A stretch of DNA of 7,725 bases from Spirosomataceae bacterium. GTDB taxonomy: Bacteria; Bacteroidota; Bacteroidia; Cytophagales; Spirosomataceae. The position numbers were made by a program, and so were the translations under genes. This document shows positions 1 to 6,647 of the stretch, one piece after another. Each line of letters starts with the position of its first letter. Position 1 is the first letter of the stretch. The stretch covers positions 1 to 7,725 of the forward strand of contig JANQUM010000146.1 in the NCBI GenBank assembly GCA_030731175.1, read 5' to 3'. The notes under the pieces were generated by a model. That model ran no database searches, had not been told where the DNA came from, and saw only the letters and a program-made list of their open reading frames with translations.

Positions 1-851
1 ACCCAGATACCCACGAAAAGTTTTCAGTAATAGCACTCGAGGCGGGTTGTCACGTTTTTCTCGAAAAACCAATTGCGGATTCCGTCGCCGGAGCGGAGCG
101 TGTTGTGGAAGCAGCAGTAAAAGCCGACAAAAAAGTGGTGGTCGGTTATATTTTACGCCATCACCCGTCTTGGACCAAATTTGTGGAAGTTGCCCAAACG
201 ATGGGGAAACCCCTCGTGATGCGGATGAACCTCAATCAGCAAAGTCATGGCGTAATGTGGGATGTGCACCGAAATTTAATGAAAAGCCTTTCGCCAATTG
301 TAGATTGCGGCGTGCATTACATTGACATTATGTGCATGATGACCCGCTCAAAACCCGTGCAGGTTTCGGCAATTGGAGCGAAGTTAACAGACGACATTCC
401 GGCGGATAATTACAACTACGGGCAGCTTCAACTCAGATTTGAAGACGGTTCTGTGGGCTGGTACGAAGCCGGCTGGGGGCCGATGATGAGCGAAACGGCA
501 TTTTTTATTAAAGACGTAATCGGACCGAAAGGCTGCGTTTCCATCGTGGCAAAAGACGCCGGTGGTGCAGGAAAATCTGATAACGTAGATTCTCATACTA
601 AAACGGAATCCCTAAAAGTTCATTACGCTGACATCGACAAATCAAATAATTTCACAAAACCAGACAAATGGATTGACCTAACCGACGAACCGAATCACCA
701 AGACCTTTGCAACCGAGAGCAGTTATATTTTCTAAAGGCTATTCACGAAAATATTGATTTGACGAATCATTTAGCCGATGCTGTAAATAGCTTAAAAATT
801 GCTTTTGCCTGCGATGAATCCGTCAAAACTGGTAAAGTTGTGCAACTGTAA
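1..851 (+). CDS. Gfo/Idh/MocA-family oxidoreductase, 5'-truncated by the window edge
   Basis: The reading frame is open from base 3 to the TAA at 849-851 and gives 282 residues; the start and most of the Rossmann NAD(P)-binding fold lie upstream. A GTG near base 105 could be mistaken for a start, but the conserved family sequence continues upstream of it (PDTHEKFSVIALEAG, then the hallmark LEKPIA with the Lys of the EKP motif at fragment residues 21-23). Further on, VVVGY and RHHP follow the usual order, and VDCGVHYIDI carries the Asp-x3-His pair (fragment D101 and H105) that normally positions the substrate in the C-terminal alpha/beta domain. Family members oxidise or reduce sugars, inositols and related polyols with NAD(P) in the cytoplasm; the substrate cannot be read from this fragment. 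No signal peptide can be judged because the N-terminus is missing. The next gene starts 47 bp downstream. No convincing terminator separates them, so co-transcription is possible. Family assignment is firm, substrate unknown. Confidence 0.93.
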   Translation, partial: PDTHEKFSVIALEAGCHVFLEKPIADSVAGAERVVEAAVKADKKVVVGYILRHHPSWTKFVEVAQTMGKPLVMRMNLNQQSHGVMWDVHRNLMKSLSPIVDCGVHYIDIMCMMTRSKPVQVSAIGAKLTDDIPADNYNYGQLQLRFEDGSVGWYEAGWGPMMSETAFFIKDVIGPKGCVSIVAKDAGGAGKSDNVDSHTKTESLKVHYADIDKSNNFTKPDKWIDLTDEPNHQDLCNREQLYFLKAIHENIDLTNHLADAVNSLKIAFACDESVKTGKVVQL

Positions 852-898
852 ATCCTTTACAAGCAGCATTCCGTTTATGCTTTAAATAAATTTTCCCA

Positions 899-1735
899 AT
901 GACAAAAATTTGCCGCATCGCTGGTCTTTACGCTATTTTTTATTTTTTAACTGTATCAACAAAAGCTCAAAGCCCTTGGGTTAAACAGGTAAATGAGGGC
1001 TTTTTACAAGCCGGCTATTCAGGGTTATTTTTCGACGAAATAAGATACAACGGCGAGCAAGTAAACCCAAACAGAAGCACAGTTGATAATACCTACCAAC
1101 TTTACCTCGATTTCGGTTTAATTCCGAACGTAGGTATAACGGCGGTGCTGCCGTTTAAACAATATTTCATAACGGAAAACGGTCAAACTTCCACTTTTGG
1201 TGGCCTTGGCAATTTGTCCTTTTCGCTCAAATATCAGCTTCCGGTAAAATCAGCTACAATGGCGGTTGGGCTTAGTTACGAAGCAGAAACAGGTGCAGAA
1301 GATTCTGATTTGGGATTACGAACTGGCTACGCTGCTTCAACTTTTCAACCCTATTTTTCTGTCGGAAGCGGAACAAAAAAGCTTTATTTCTATGCCTCAG
1401 CAGGGTTGGGTTTACGAACGAATAACTACAGTAACTTCGCTAGGTTATCTGGCGAATTAGGCTATAAAATAATTAAAAATGGCTACTTAATTGGTACGCT
1501 CGATTTTAACCGACCGTTAAATCAAAATAGCGAGTTTTTTGAAACCGATGATATAATTTTCTCAAAATCTGCCTCTTTTCTCGACCGCCAAGCGTTTAAC
1601 GGTGCAGGAATAAAAATCCTGTACGAATTCATTCCCGAAAAATACGGCTTCACCCTCAGTACTATTGGAGCTTTAGGTGCAGATAATATTCCGTTTTCCC
1701 GCTCATACAACTTTGGAATTTACACAAAATTTTAA
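899..1735 (+). CDS. Secreted outer-membrane beta-barrel protein of unknown function
   Basis: A 278-residue protein. Residues 1-23 look like a Sec signal peptide: Lys/Arg near the start, a hydrophobic core around LYAIFYFLTV, and a likely cut after STKA, leaving a mature Gln as is common in Bacteroidota. The rest alternates polar and hydrophobic residues in short strands rich in Tyr, Phe and Gly (for example YQLYLDFGLIPNVGITAVLPF, LGNLSFSLKYQL, KLYFYASAGLGLR, YLIGTLDFNRPL). It ends in FGIYTKF, with the terminal Phe typical of a beta-signal read by the BAM complex. This pattern is inferred to form an outer-membrane barrel of roughly 10-14 strands. It resembles the loosely defined MetA/phenol-degradation-type 'transporter' barrels, but I do not recognise a specific family and assign no substrate. 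ATG at 899 is chosen because it directly precedes the signal peptide. No -7 promoter element is evident in the 47-bp gap upstream, so it may be read from the oxidoreductase transcript. A strong terminator follows 17 bp after the stop. Confidence 0.8.
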   Translation: MTKICRIAGLYAIFYFLTVSTKAQSPWVKQVNEGFLQAGYSGLFFDEIRYNGEQVNPNRSTVDNTYQLYLDFGLIPNVGITAVLPFKQYFITENGQTSTFGGLGNLSFSLKYQLPVKSATMAVGLSYEAETGAEDSDLGLRTGYAASTFQPYFSVGSGTKKLYFYASAGLGLRTNNYSNFARLSGELGYKIIKNGYLIGTLDFNRPLNQNSEFFETDDIIFSKSASFLDRQAFNGAGIKILYEFIPEKYGFTLSTIGALGADNIPFSRSYNFGIYTKF

Positions 1736-1752
1736 TTTCCTACGTTTTTGTT

Positions 1753-1793
1753 AAAGAGCCCCAAAGTATAGTCGACTTTGGGGCTCTTTGCTT
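1753..1793 (+). terminator. Strong intrinsic terminator after the barrel gene
   Basis: A perfect 15-bp inverted repeat (AAAGAGCCCCAAAGT at 1753-1767 and its complement at 1775-1789) encloses a 7-nt loop. A short interrupted U-tract (gcttttg) follows. The stem is GC-rich in the middle and begins 17 bp after the stop at 1735. It should end the transcript carrying the barrel gene. Its flanks are A/T-rich on both sides, so it could also act on transcripts from the opposite strand, although no minus-strand gene is seen. Confidence 0.88.
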
Positions 1794-1988
1794 TTGCAAG
1801 ATTTAAAAAGCATATAAAATCTTAACAAAGTACAATCTGACGAAATCCCCGTTTCGTAAATTTAAATTTAAGATTCACGGTTTGCTTTCAAATACTCAGC
1901 TGAGAAAGCACCCTTTTCCCGTTACGTGAAATCACTATTTACACAAAGGAAACACTCACAATACCTTTACAGAGCCTATCTCTGCTAC

Positions 1989-2019
1989 AAATCACCTTTT
2001 TAGAGAAAAAGGTGATTTT
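1989..2019 (+). terminator. Perfect 13-bp hairpin, possible second or bidirectional terminator
   Basis: AAATCACCTTTTT (1989-2001), a 4-nt loop AGAG, and the exact complement (2006-2018), followed by a short TTTT. The shape suits an intrinsic terminator, but the U-tract is short and soon broken by C. On the minus strand the hairpin is followed by TGTAGC, which is worse. It lies about 200 bp past the strong terminator of the barrel gene, so it would be redundant for that gene. It might end a small unannotated transcript or insulate the promoter at 2078-2110. Confidence 0.45.
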
Positions 2020-2034
2020 CAAAATTAAGCGAAT

Positions 2035-2059
2035 GTTACGGAGAACGTTTAAACGTAAC
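2035..2059. promoter_or_regulatory. Palindrome upstream of the lipoprotein promoter, candidate operator
   Basis: The 12-bp perfect palindrome ACGTTTAAACGT (2045-2056) lies within a wider dyad whose outer arms are GTTACG (2035-2040) and CGTAAC (2054-2059). It ends about 20 bp upstream of the -33 element of the promoter at 2078-2110, a fitting place for an activator or repressor. The core CGTTT-AAACG recurs as CGTTTT-A-AAAACG at 2114-2126, at the expected transcription start. The regulator is not identifiable, and AT-rich palindromes can arise by chance. Confidence 0.35.
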
Positions 2060-2077
2060 AAAGTCGTAAAGTCCTTC

Positions 2078-2110
2078 TTGGTTCTGTTCAATCGTGGATA
2101 GCTACTTTTG
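2078..2110 (+). promoter_or_regulatory. Bacteroidota-type promoter for the lipoprotein gene
   Basis: The -7 octamer TACTTTTG at 2103-2110 fits the consensus TAnnTTTG exactly. A TTG at 2078-2080 lies 22 nt upstream, within the accepted -33 spacing for the primary sigma factor of this phylum. Transcription would start near 2115-2118 and leave a leader of about 28 nt before the ATG at 2144. Confidence 0.72.
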
Positions 2111-2143
2111 CATCGTTTTAAAAACGAAACATAATTAATCCAA

Positions 2144-3502
2144 ATGAAAAGAATCAATTACTTCCTCTCTTTCTTATGTTTTTTAGCTCTTGCAAGCTGT
2201 CAAGACGACGTACTTTGCGACGACAAGACCTGCCCCACAGGTACGGTCCTTACTGCTGATTGCTTTTGCGTTGAAATTGCATCTACATGCACCACAACTT
2301 GCCCGACAGGCCAGGTACTTGACATTAACTGCAATTGTGTGAGCACTTCTACACCACCAGAACCTGCCACTAAATCAGGGCTAATCACCGCCAATGAAAC
2401 ATGGACTAACGACCGCATTTATTTCTTAGGTGGAAAAGTTGTAGTAACTGATGGCGTCACTTTGACAATTCAGGAAGGTACAATTATAAAAGGAAATGCT
2501 GGTGAAGGATCACTTGCAAGTGCATTGATTGTTGCTCGTGGTGGAAAAATAAACGCTAAAGGCACAGCTGCTCGTCCGATTATTTTTACTGCAGCTGAAG
2601 ATAACATCGCACTCGGTCAAAAGGCAGGAACGAACCTTCCCGACGAAACCGAAGAAGGACAAGGACGCTGGGGCGGACTTATCATTTTGGGAAAAGCACC
2701 AATTTCGGTAGAAGTTGGGGCGGAAGCTCAAATTGAAGGGATTCCCGCTGATGAATCCTACGGTCGCTACGGCGGAACAGAGGCAGCCGATAATTCAGGC
2801 GTTTTAGAATACGTTTCGATTCGTCACGGAGGAATTACAATCGGGGCAAACAACGAAATCAACGGCTTGACCCTTGGTGGTGTTGGTAGCGGAACTGTCA
2901 TCAACAATGTAGAAGTTGCAAATACAGCCGACGACGGAATTGAGTTTTTCGGTGGAACTGTCAACGTTACAAACGCTTTAGTTTGGTCTCAAGGCGATGA
3001 CGGTTACGACGTTGATCAGGCTTACGCCGGAACGGTGACGAACTTTATTTATATAGCAGGAAACAATTCTGACCATGGTCTTGAAATAGATGGACCAGAA
3101 GGTTCTACCAACGCAAGCGGTCGCTTTACGATGACACGCGGATCGTTGAAATTCAAAACTGCTGAGCTCGCCGACTTCCGCGACGCTGCTCAAGGAACAA
3201 TAACAAATTGCTACTTTTTCAATTTTTCTGCAAGTGCTGACTGGGAACTTGACGACATCAAATCAAGTAATAATTTCTTCAACGGAAGTTTGGTTTTCAC
3301 CGGAAATCAGTACAATCTAAGCACTGCAAACGTCGCTTTCAATTTGTTGTTCAAAGATACAGCAACTGGTGGGAAGGACGCAGAATTTAAAACTAAGATG
3401 ACAACTGATAACACCGCCGTAACCGCAAGAACTGTAGGTGCAACGGCAGCTGATTTCAGCTGGACTTACGCTGCGGGAAAAAATGCTTTGACAGGATTTT
3501 AA
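2144..3502 (+). CDS. Surface-exposed beta-helix-like lipoprotein paired with a TonB-dependent receptor
   Basis: A 452-residue protein. Residues 1-18 form a lipoprotein signal peptide (MKRI, hydrophobic core) with lipobox LASC, so Cys19 should be lipidated. It is followed by QDD, an acidic stretch right after the Cys, which resembles the lipoprotein export signal that sends Bacteroidota lipoproteins to the cell surface. Residues 25-66 hold two small Cys modules (C-x3/4-CPTGxVL-x3-C-x-C). A Pro/Thr/Ser linker (about 67-78) leads to a beta-helix-like body with many short valine, isoleucine and glycine strands (such as GGKVVVTDGVTLTIQEGTII at 97-116 and GRWGGLIILGKAPI at 174-187). Three turns repeat D-[D/H]-G-h-[E/D] at 263-267, 285-289 and 310-314. 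The fold recalls parallel beta-helix proteins that bind or cleave polysaccharide, but no catalytic motif is recognised. Its own promoter lies at 2078-2110 and the receptor gene follows after 81 bp. The likely role is capturing a ligand for the receptor; this is inferred from gene order. There are no SusD-type features. Confidence 0.82.
   Translation: MKRINYFLSFLCFLALASCQDDVLCDDKTCPTGTVLTADCFCVEIASTCTTTCPTGQVLDINCNCVSTSTPPEPATKSGLITANETWTNDRIYFLGGKVVVTDGVTLTIQEGTIIKGNAGEGSLASALIVARGGKINAKGTAARPIIFTAAEDNIALGQKAGTNLPDETEEGQGRWGGLIILGKAPISVEVGAEAQIEGIPADESYGRYGGTEAADNSGVLEYVSIRHGGITIGANNEINGLTLGGVGSGTVINNVEVANTADDGIEFFGGTVNVTNALVWSQGDDGYDVDQAYAGTVTNFIYIAGNNSDHGLEIDGPEGSTNASGRFTMTRGSLKFKTAELADFRDAAQGTITNCYFFNFSASADWELDDIKSSNNFFNGSLVFTGNQYNLSTANVAFNLLFKDTATGGKDAEFKTKMTTDNTAVTARTVGATAADFSWTYAAGKNALTGF
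2216..2341 (+). repeat. Two tandem Cys-rich modules inside the lipoprotein
   Basis: Residues 25-43 and 49-66 share the pattern Cys, CPTG-x-VL, three residues, C-x-C-V. The spacing between CPTG and C-x-C is identical (C30 to C40 and C53 to C63, nine residues between). The four Cys per module could form two disulfides once outside the cytoplasm. The DNA copies have diverged, so this is an old protein-level duplication, not a recent one. The modules sit between the lipid anchor and the beta-helix body like a stalk. Confidence 0.75.
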
Positions 3503-3516
3503 TCTACTAATTACTT

Positions 3517-3546
3517 AAAGGGGAGGCTAATTACCTCCCCTTTTTT
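3517..3546 (+). terminator. Strong intrinsic terminator between the lipoprotein and receptor genes
   Basis: AAAGGGGAGG (3517-3526), a 7-nt loop, then CCTCCCCTTT (3534-3543), ending in a run of six T (3541-3546): a 10-bp GC-rich stem with a classic U-tract, 15 bp after the lipoprotein stop. The receptor ATG is only 37 bp beyond the T-run. No TAnnTTTG element is visible in that gap, so part of the transcription probably reads through into the receptor. Confidence 0.9.
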
Positions 3547-3583
3547 ACACCAATAATTTATAAGAATCAATCACATTATTCAA

Positions 3584-6403
3584 ATGAAAAAAATAGTTTA
3601 CACCACCCTTTTTCTGCTGACAGTCACACTTTTATCAGCATATGCTCAAAACGGTTTTATTAGAGGAACAGTAATCGACGATAAAATTGGCGAAACGCTT
3701 CCTTTCTCAACCATTTCATTAAAAGGCACATCAAAAGTTACCACCTCAGATCTTGACGGTGCGTATTCATTAGAAGTGCAGCCCGGCACTTATTCGCTAA
3801 TTGTTTCTTTCGTAGGTTACCAGCCACTCGAAGTTCAGGACGTTGTAGTTACTGCCGGAAAGGTCAACGAACTAAACTTACGATTGAAGGAAGACACAGA
3901 AATGCTTGAAGAAGTGGTTGTTACTGCTCGGATGGTAAGAAACTCGGAAGCGGCAATCAGAACAATGCAGAAAAAATCACCGAACCTTCTTGATGGAATT
4001 TCTTCGCAAGCTTTTAGCAAAATTGGCGATAACGATGCCGGAGCAGCTATCCAGCGTGTTCCGGGATTATCAGTTGAAGGTGGTAAATACGTATTTGTAA
4101 GAGGTTTGGGAGACCGCTACACCAAGACGCTTCTAAACGGGCTTGACGTTCCGGGACTTGACCCCGACAGAAATACAATTCAGATGGATTTATTTCCAAC
4201 AAATTTGATTGATAATATCGTCGTTTTGAAAACTTTTACGCCAAACCTGCCAGGTGATTTCACGGGCGGAGTGGTAGATATTTCTACGAAAGATTTTCCC
4301 GTAGAGAAGACCTTCAATGTAAAAGTTGGAGCGAGCTACAATCCGTCGATGAGCTTTAATTCAAACGGTTTGACTTCGCCGGGAAGTAACACCGATTTTC
4401 TTGGATTTGACAATAACACAAGGAACAATCCGCTCTACAGAAATTCCAATATTCCTTCCACAATTCAGCGTAATTCTTTACTGACGCAGATGACTGAAGC
4501 GTACAACCCAAATTTAGCGGCTCAGAGATACACTACTCCCGCTAACTTGAATTTCTCACTTTCAACCGGAAATCAAATCAAGAAAACGAAGGCAACAATT
4601 GGCTACAACGCAACGCTAAATTATCAAAACCAAACCGAGCATTACGACGAAGCTATTTACGGAATTTACCGAAAAATGGCCCCGAATACTTCAAACAATA
4701 ACGAGTTAGAACTTGACCGTTCTTCGGTTGGAGCGTTGACAAAAAACAGCGTTATTTTGAGCGGCTTGGTTGGCGGAGCAATTAAATTCAAGAAACACAA
4801 ATACCGCGTTACGGCGATGCACATTCAAAACGGTGAATCAAGTGCGGGTTACTTTGAGCAAAACACGTTCCTAAGAAATTCTAACCAAATTTTCCGTGAC
4901 AACGTAGAATACAGTCAGCGGTCAATCACAAACGCCTTGATTGGCGGAAAGCACAGCCTGCAAGATGGTAAGTTAGAAATTGACTGGAGGTTATCTCCCA
5001 CTATTTCCCGAATTGAAGACAAAGACGTTCGTGTTACTCCGTTTAGATTTGACGAAGGTCGGTTCTCAATTGAGCCAAGTGAAGGTGCAGAGCCACTACG
5101 TATTTTCCGCGACTTAACGGAATATAACTACAGCGGGAAAGTGGATATTGATAAAAAATACCAATTGAAAGGAAAAGACGCAAAGTTATCGGTTGGTTTG
5201 GGCAATGTTTACAAGATTCGTGATTACGAAATTTTGCAATACCGTTTAAAGGTTATCGGTCAAAACCAGCTTGAAATAAACGGAAACGCTGACGCTCTCT
5301 TGAGCCCTGAAAATATTTGGAACCCAGAGACTAAAATCGGAACGTACATTGCTGGTAACTACGAACCAGCCAACACATTTACGGCTTCGCAAAATATTGC
5401 GTCGGCGTATATCATGAACGAAAATTATATCGGTGAAAAACTGAAAGCAGTTTACGGAGTTCGTGCCGAGAAGTTCGACCTACTTTACACCGGACAGTCA
5501 AACTTAGGTGATGTAGTTTATGACAACGAAAAATTTATTGACGACTTAAATATACTTCCTTCGTTGAACTTAGTTTACGAACTGAACGAAAACACGAATA
5601 TCCGAGCCGCCGCAACGCGTACCGTTGCCCGTCCATCTTTCAAAGAGGCATCTATCGCTCAAATTTATGACGCATTGACTGACCGTTTTTTCATCGGAAA
5701 CCGCGATTTAAAATCTACTAATATTTCTAATTTCGACGTGCGTTTTGAAAAATACAGCGAAGGCGGTCAAATGATTTCCGTGAGCGGGTTTTACAAAGAT
5801 TTCACTAACCCAATTGAAGTAGTTGCGTTTAGTCAGGCAACGCCAAATAATTTCCAACCACGCAACGTAGGAAGAGCAAGCGTTATTGGAGCAGAAATCG
5901 AATTAATTCGCAACCTTGATACGTTTATTCCAGCTTTGAAAGGTTTCAATATCGGTTCAAACGTAACGTTTGTGCGTTCGCAAGTTGAAATGACAGAAGA
6001 CGAGTTTTTGTCTCGTCAGGAAAATAAAAGAGACAACGAAGCGGTAGATCGTTTTCGTCCGCTGCAAGGTCAATCGCCGTTTATCGTAAACGCGTTCTTG
6101 AATTACGCTAATGCTAAAAACGGCATTGACGGCAATTTGAGCTACAATATTCAAGGAAAAAGACTTGCTGTGGTCGGAATTGGACGTAACCCAGACGTTT
6201 ACGAAATACCTTTTAACGCCCTGAACGCCAAAGTTTCAAAAGCTTTTGGTGAAAGCAAAAGAGCAAAGGTGAGCGTTTCGGCTCAGAATATCCTAAACAG
6301 CGTTCGTCAAAAGCAGTACCAAAGCTTTGAAGCTGCCCCACAAGTATTTGAATTACTACGTCCGGGTCGTCAATACGGCGTTAGCTTTAGCTACGGGCTT
6401 TAA
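3584..6403 (+). CDS. TonB-dependent outer-membrane receptor with carboxypeptidase-regulatory-like N-terminal domain
   Basis: A 939-residue outer-membrane transporter that uses TonB-ExbBD energy to import a ligand. Residues 1-21 are a signal peptide (likely cut after AYA, before QNG). Residues about 24-103 form a carboxypeptidase D regulatory-like Ig domain (FIRGTVID, LPFSTISLKGT, TTSDLDGAYSLEV, GTYSLIVSFVGYQ). EEVVVTA at 109-115 fits a TonB box. The plug follows at about 125-240 with IQRVPGLSV, YVFVRGLGDRYTKTLLNGL, the DLFPTNLIDNIVVLKT segment and LPGDFTGGVVDI. The remainder is a 22-strand barrel, judged by family, including TRTVARPSFKE and FYKDFTNPIEV. It ends VSFSYGL, a barrel strand with a final Leu instead of the usual Phe. 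There is no STN domain and no SusC-style length, so this is an ordinary TBDR rather than a SusC. The plug motif RGL-x2-RY-x2-TLLNG also occurs in receptors of Xanthomonas and Caulobacter type. It follows the lipoprotein after a terminator. The ligand is unknown. Confidence 0.95.
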   Translation: MKKIVYTTLFLLTVTLLSAYAQNGFIRGTVIDDKIGETLPFSTISLKGTSKVTTSDLDGAYSLEVQPGTYSLIVSFVGYQPLEVQDVVVTAGKVNELNLRLKEDTEMLEEVVVTARMVRNSEAAIRTMQKKSPNLLDGISSQAFSKIGDNDAGAAIQRVPGLSVEGGKYVFVRGLGDRYTKTLLNGLDVPGLDPDRNTIQMDLFPTNLIDNIVVLKTFTPNLPGDFTGGVVDISTKDFPVEKTFNVKVGASYNPSMSFNSNGLTSPGSNTDFLGFDNNTRNNPLYRNSNIPSTIQRNSLLTQMTEAYNPNLAAQRYTTPANLNFSLSTGNQIKKTKATIGYNATLNYQNQTEHYDEAIYGIYRKMAPNTSNNNELELDRSSVGALTKNSVILSGLVGGAIKFKKHKYRVTAMHIQNGESSAGYFEQNTFLRNSNQIFRDNVEYSQRSITNALIGGKHSLQDGKLEIDWRLSPTISRIEDKDVRVTPFRFDEGRFSIEPSEGAEPLRIFRDLTEYNYSGKVDIDKKYQLKGKDAKLSVGLGNVYKIRDYEILQYRLKVIGQNQLEINGNADALLSPENIWNPETKIGTYIAGNYEPANTFTASQNIASAYIMNENYIGEKLKAVYGVRAEKFDLLYTGQSNLGDVVYDNEKFIDDLNILPSLNLVYELNENTNIRAAATRTVARPSFKEASIAQIYDALTDRFFIGNRDLKSTNISNFDVRFEKYSEGGQMISVSGFYKDFTNPIEVVAFSQATPNNFQPRNVGRASVIGAEIELIRNLDTFIPALKGFNIGSNVTFVRSQVEMTEDEFLSRQENKRDNEAVDRFRPLQGQSPFIVNAFLNYANAKNGIDGNLSYNIQGKRLAVVGIGRNPDVYEIPFNALNAKVSKAFGESKRAKVSVSAQNILNSVRQKQYQSFEAAPQVFELLRPGRQYGVSFSYGL

Positions 6404-6565
6404 GAAGCTGTTTGAATTAACCTAATTACGTTCCCAGCGGCTCTTTTTCGTTTTTACTTCATTGCCCAAATCCTCACTACGCTCTGCGTAGCTCCGGTTT
6501 AGGTAATTCGTAAATTCCAAAAAATAGCTCACTGGTATTCAAAATAGTTAACTAAAACAGCTTCT
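6403..6565. repeat. 163-bp segment bounded by 19-bp imperfect inverted repeats, MITE-like or large hairpin
   Basis: AGAAGCTGTTTGAATTAAC (6403-6421) matches the reverse complement of 6547-6565 at 17 of 19 positions, with the outer 11 perfect. The left arm begins on the last base of the receptor stop codon. Between the arms lie a T-rich tract (6442-6456), a small perfect hairpin CTACGC-TCT-GCGTAG (6477-6491) and no ORF of note. The layout recalls a non-autonomous mobile element with terminal inverted repeats, but I see no target-site duplication and no second copy in the window. It may instead be a long-range RNA fold in the receptor mRNA 3' end. Confidence 0.4.
6477..6491. repeat. Small perfect hairpin within the inverted-repeat segment
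   Basis: CTACGC (6477-6482), loop TCT, GCGTAG (6486-6491). It is GC-rich compared with its flanks and has no T-run after it, so it is not a standard terminator. It may shield the 3' end of the receptor mRNA or be the structured core of a short repeat family. Confidence 0.45.
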
Positions 6566-6614
6566 GAGATTTTATGAATAAAGTATTCAGCTTGATTCAT
6601 ATTGGTGTAAATGC

Positions 6615-6644
6615 AAAAATCCGAGGCAATGCTTCGGATTTTTT
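6615..6644 (+). terminator. Intrinsic terminator, probably bidirectional, before the nucleotidase gene
   Basis: AAAAATCCGA (6615-6624) pairs with TCGGATTTTT (6634-6643). The loop GGCAATGCT can extend the stem by one G-U and two G-C pairs, leaving a 3-nt loop. The A-run on one side and T-run on the other allow action in both directions. It should stop read-through from the receptor gene. The promoter element for the next gene begins 4 bp after its T-run. Confidence 0.85.
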
Positions 6645-6647
6645 GTT

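Larger units (their letters stand above)
1736..2143. other. 408-bp gene-free regulatory stretch
   Basis: I see no credible protein gene on either strand here; a 72-codon minus-strand frame at 1939-2157 runs through the promoter and the lipoprotein start and matches nothing recognisable. Going left to right the stretch holds: the terminator at 1753-1793; a weak hairpin ACGAAA/TTTCGT (1840-1857); an AT palindrome near 1858-1869; a dyad containing CTCAGCTGAG (1895-1904) flanked by TGCTTTC/GAAAGCA; a perfect 13-bp hairpin at 1989-2018; an ACGTTTAAACGT palindrome (2045-2056); and a Bacteroidota promoter at 2078-2110. It is long for the space between two Bacteroidota genes and is the main control region of the lipoprotein/receptor locus. 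Confidence 0.7.

Noticed and set aside
47..325. 92-codon + strand frame at the window start
   Set aside because: It is an out-of-frame shadow of the Gfo/Idh/MocA gene, whose frame carries the conserved EKP and D-x3-H motifs.
836..847. AGTTG-TG-CAACT dyad at the end of the oxidoreductase gene
   Set aside because: It lies inside coding sequence with a 2-nt centre, is short, and has no T-run; likely chance.
855..880. Possible sigma70-like promoter TTTACA ... TATGCT before the barrel gene
   Set aside because: The spacing is only about 14 bp and it is not the promoter type used by this phylum.
852..898. Possible terminator AAGCA...TGCTT between the oxidoreductase and barrel genes
   Set aside because: The stem is only about 5 bp with an 11-nt loop, and the following tract is mixed A/T; too weak to call.
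1939..2157. 72-codon minus-strand frame in the intergenic region
   Set aside because: It overlaps the lipoprotein start, a clear + strand promoter and a hairpin, and its sequence looks like translated AT-rich non-coding DNA (Lys/Arg/Ile/Leu-rich, no family features).
2144..3502. Lipoprotein read as an active pectate lyase or other polysaccharide lyase
   Set aside because: Only the beta-helix-like strand pattern is visible; no recognised catalytic Lys/Arg or Ca-site motif of a lyase family could be identified.
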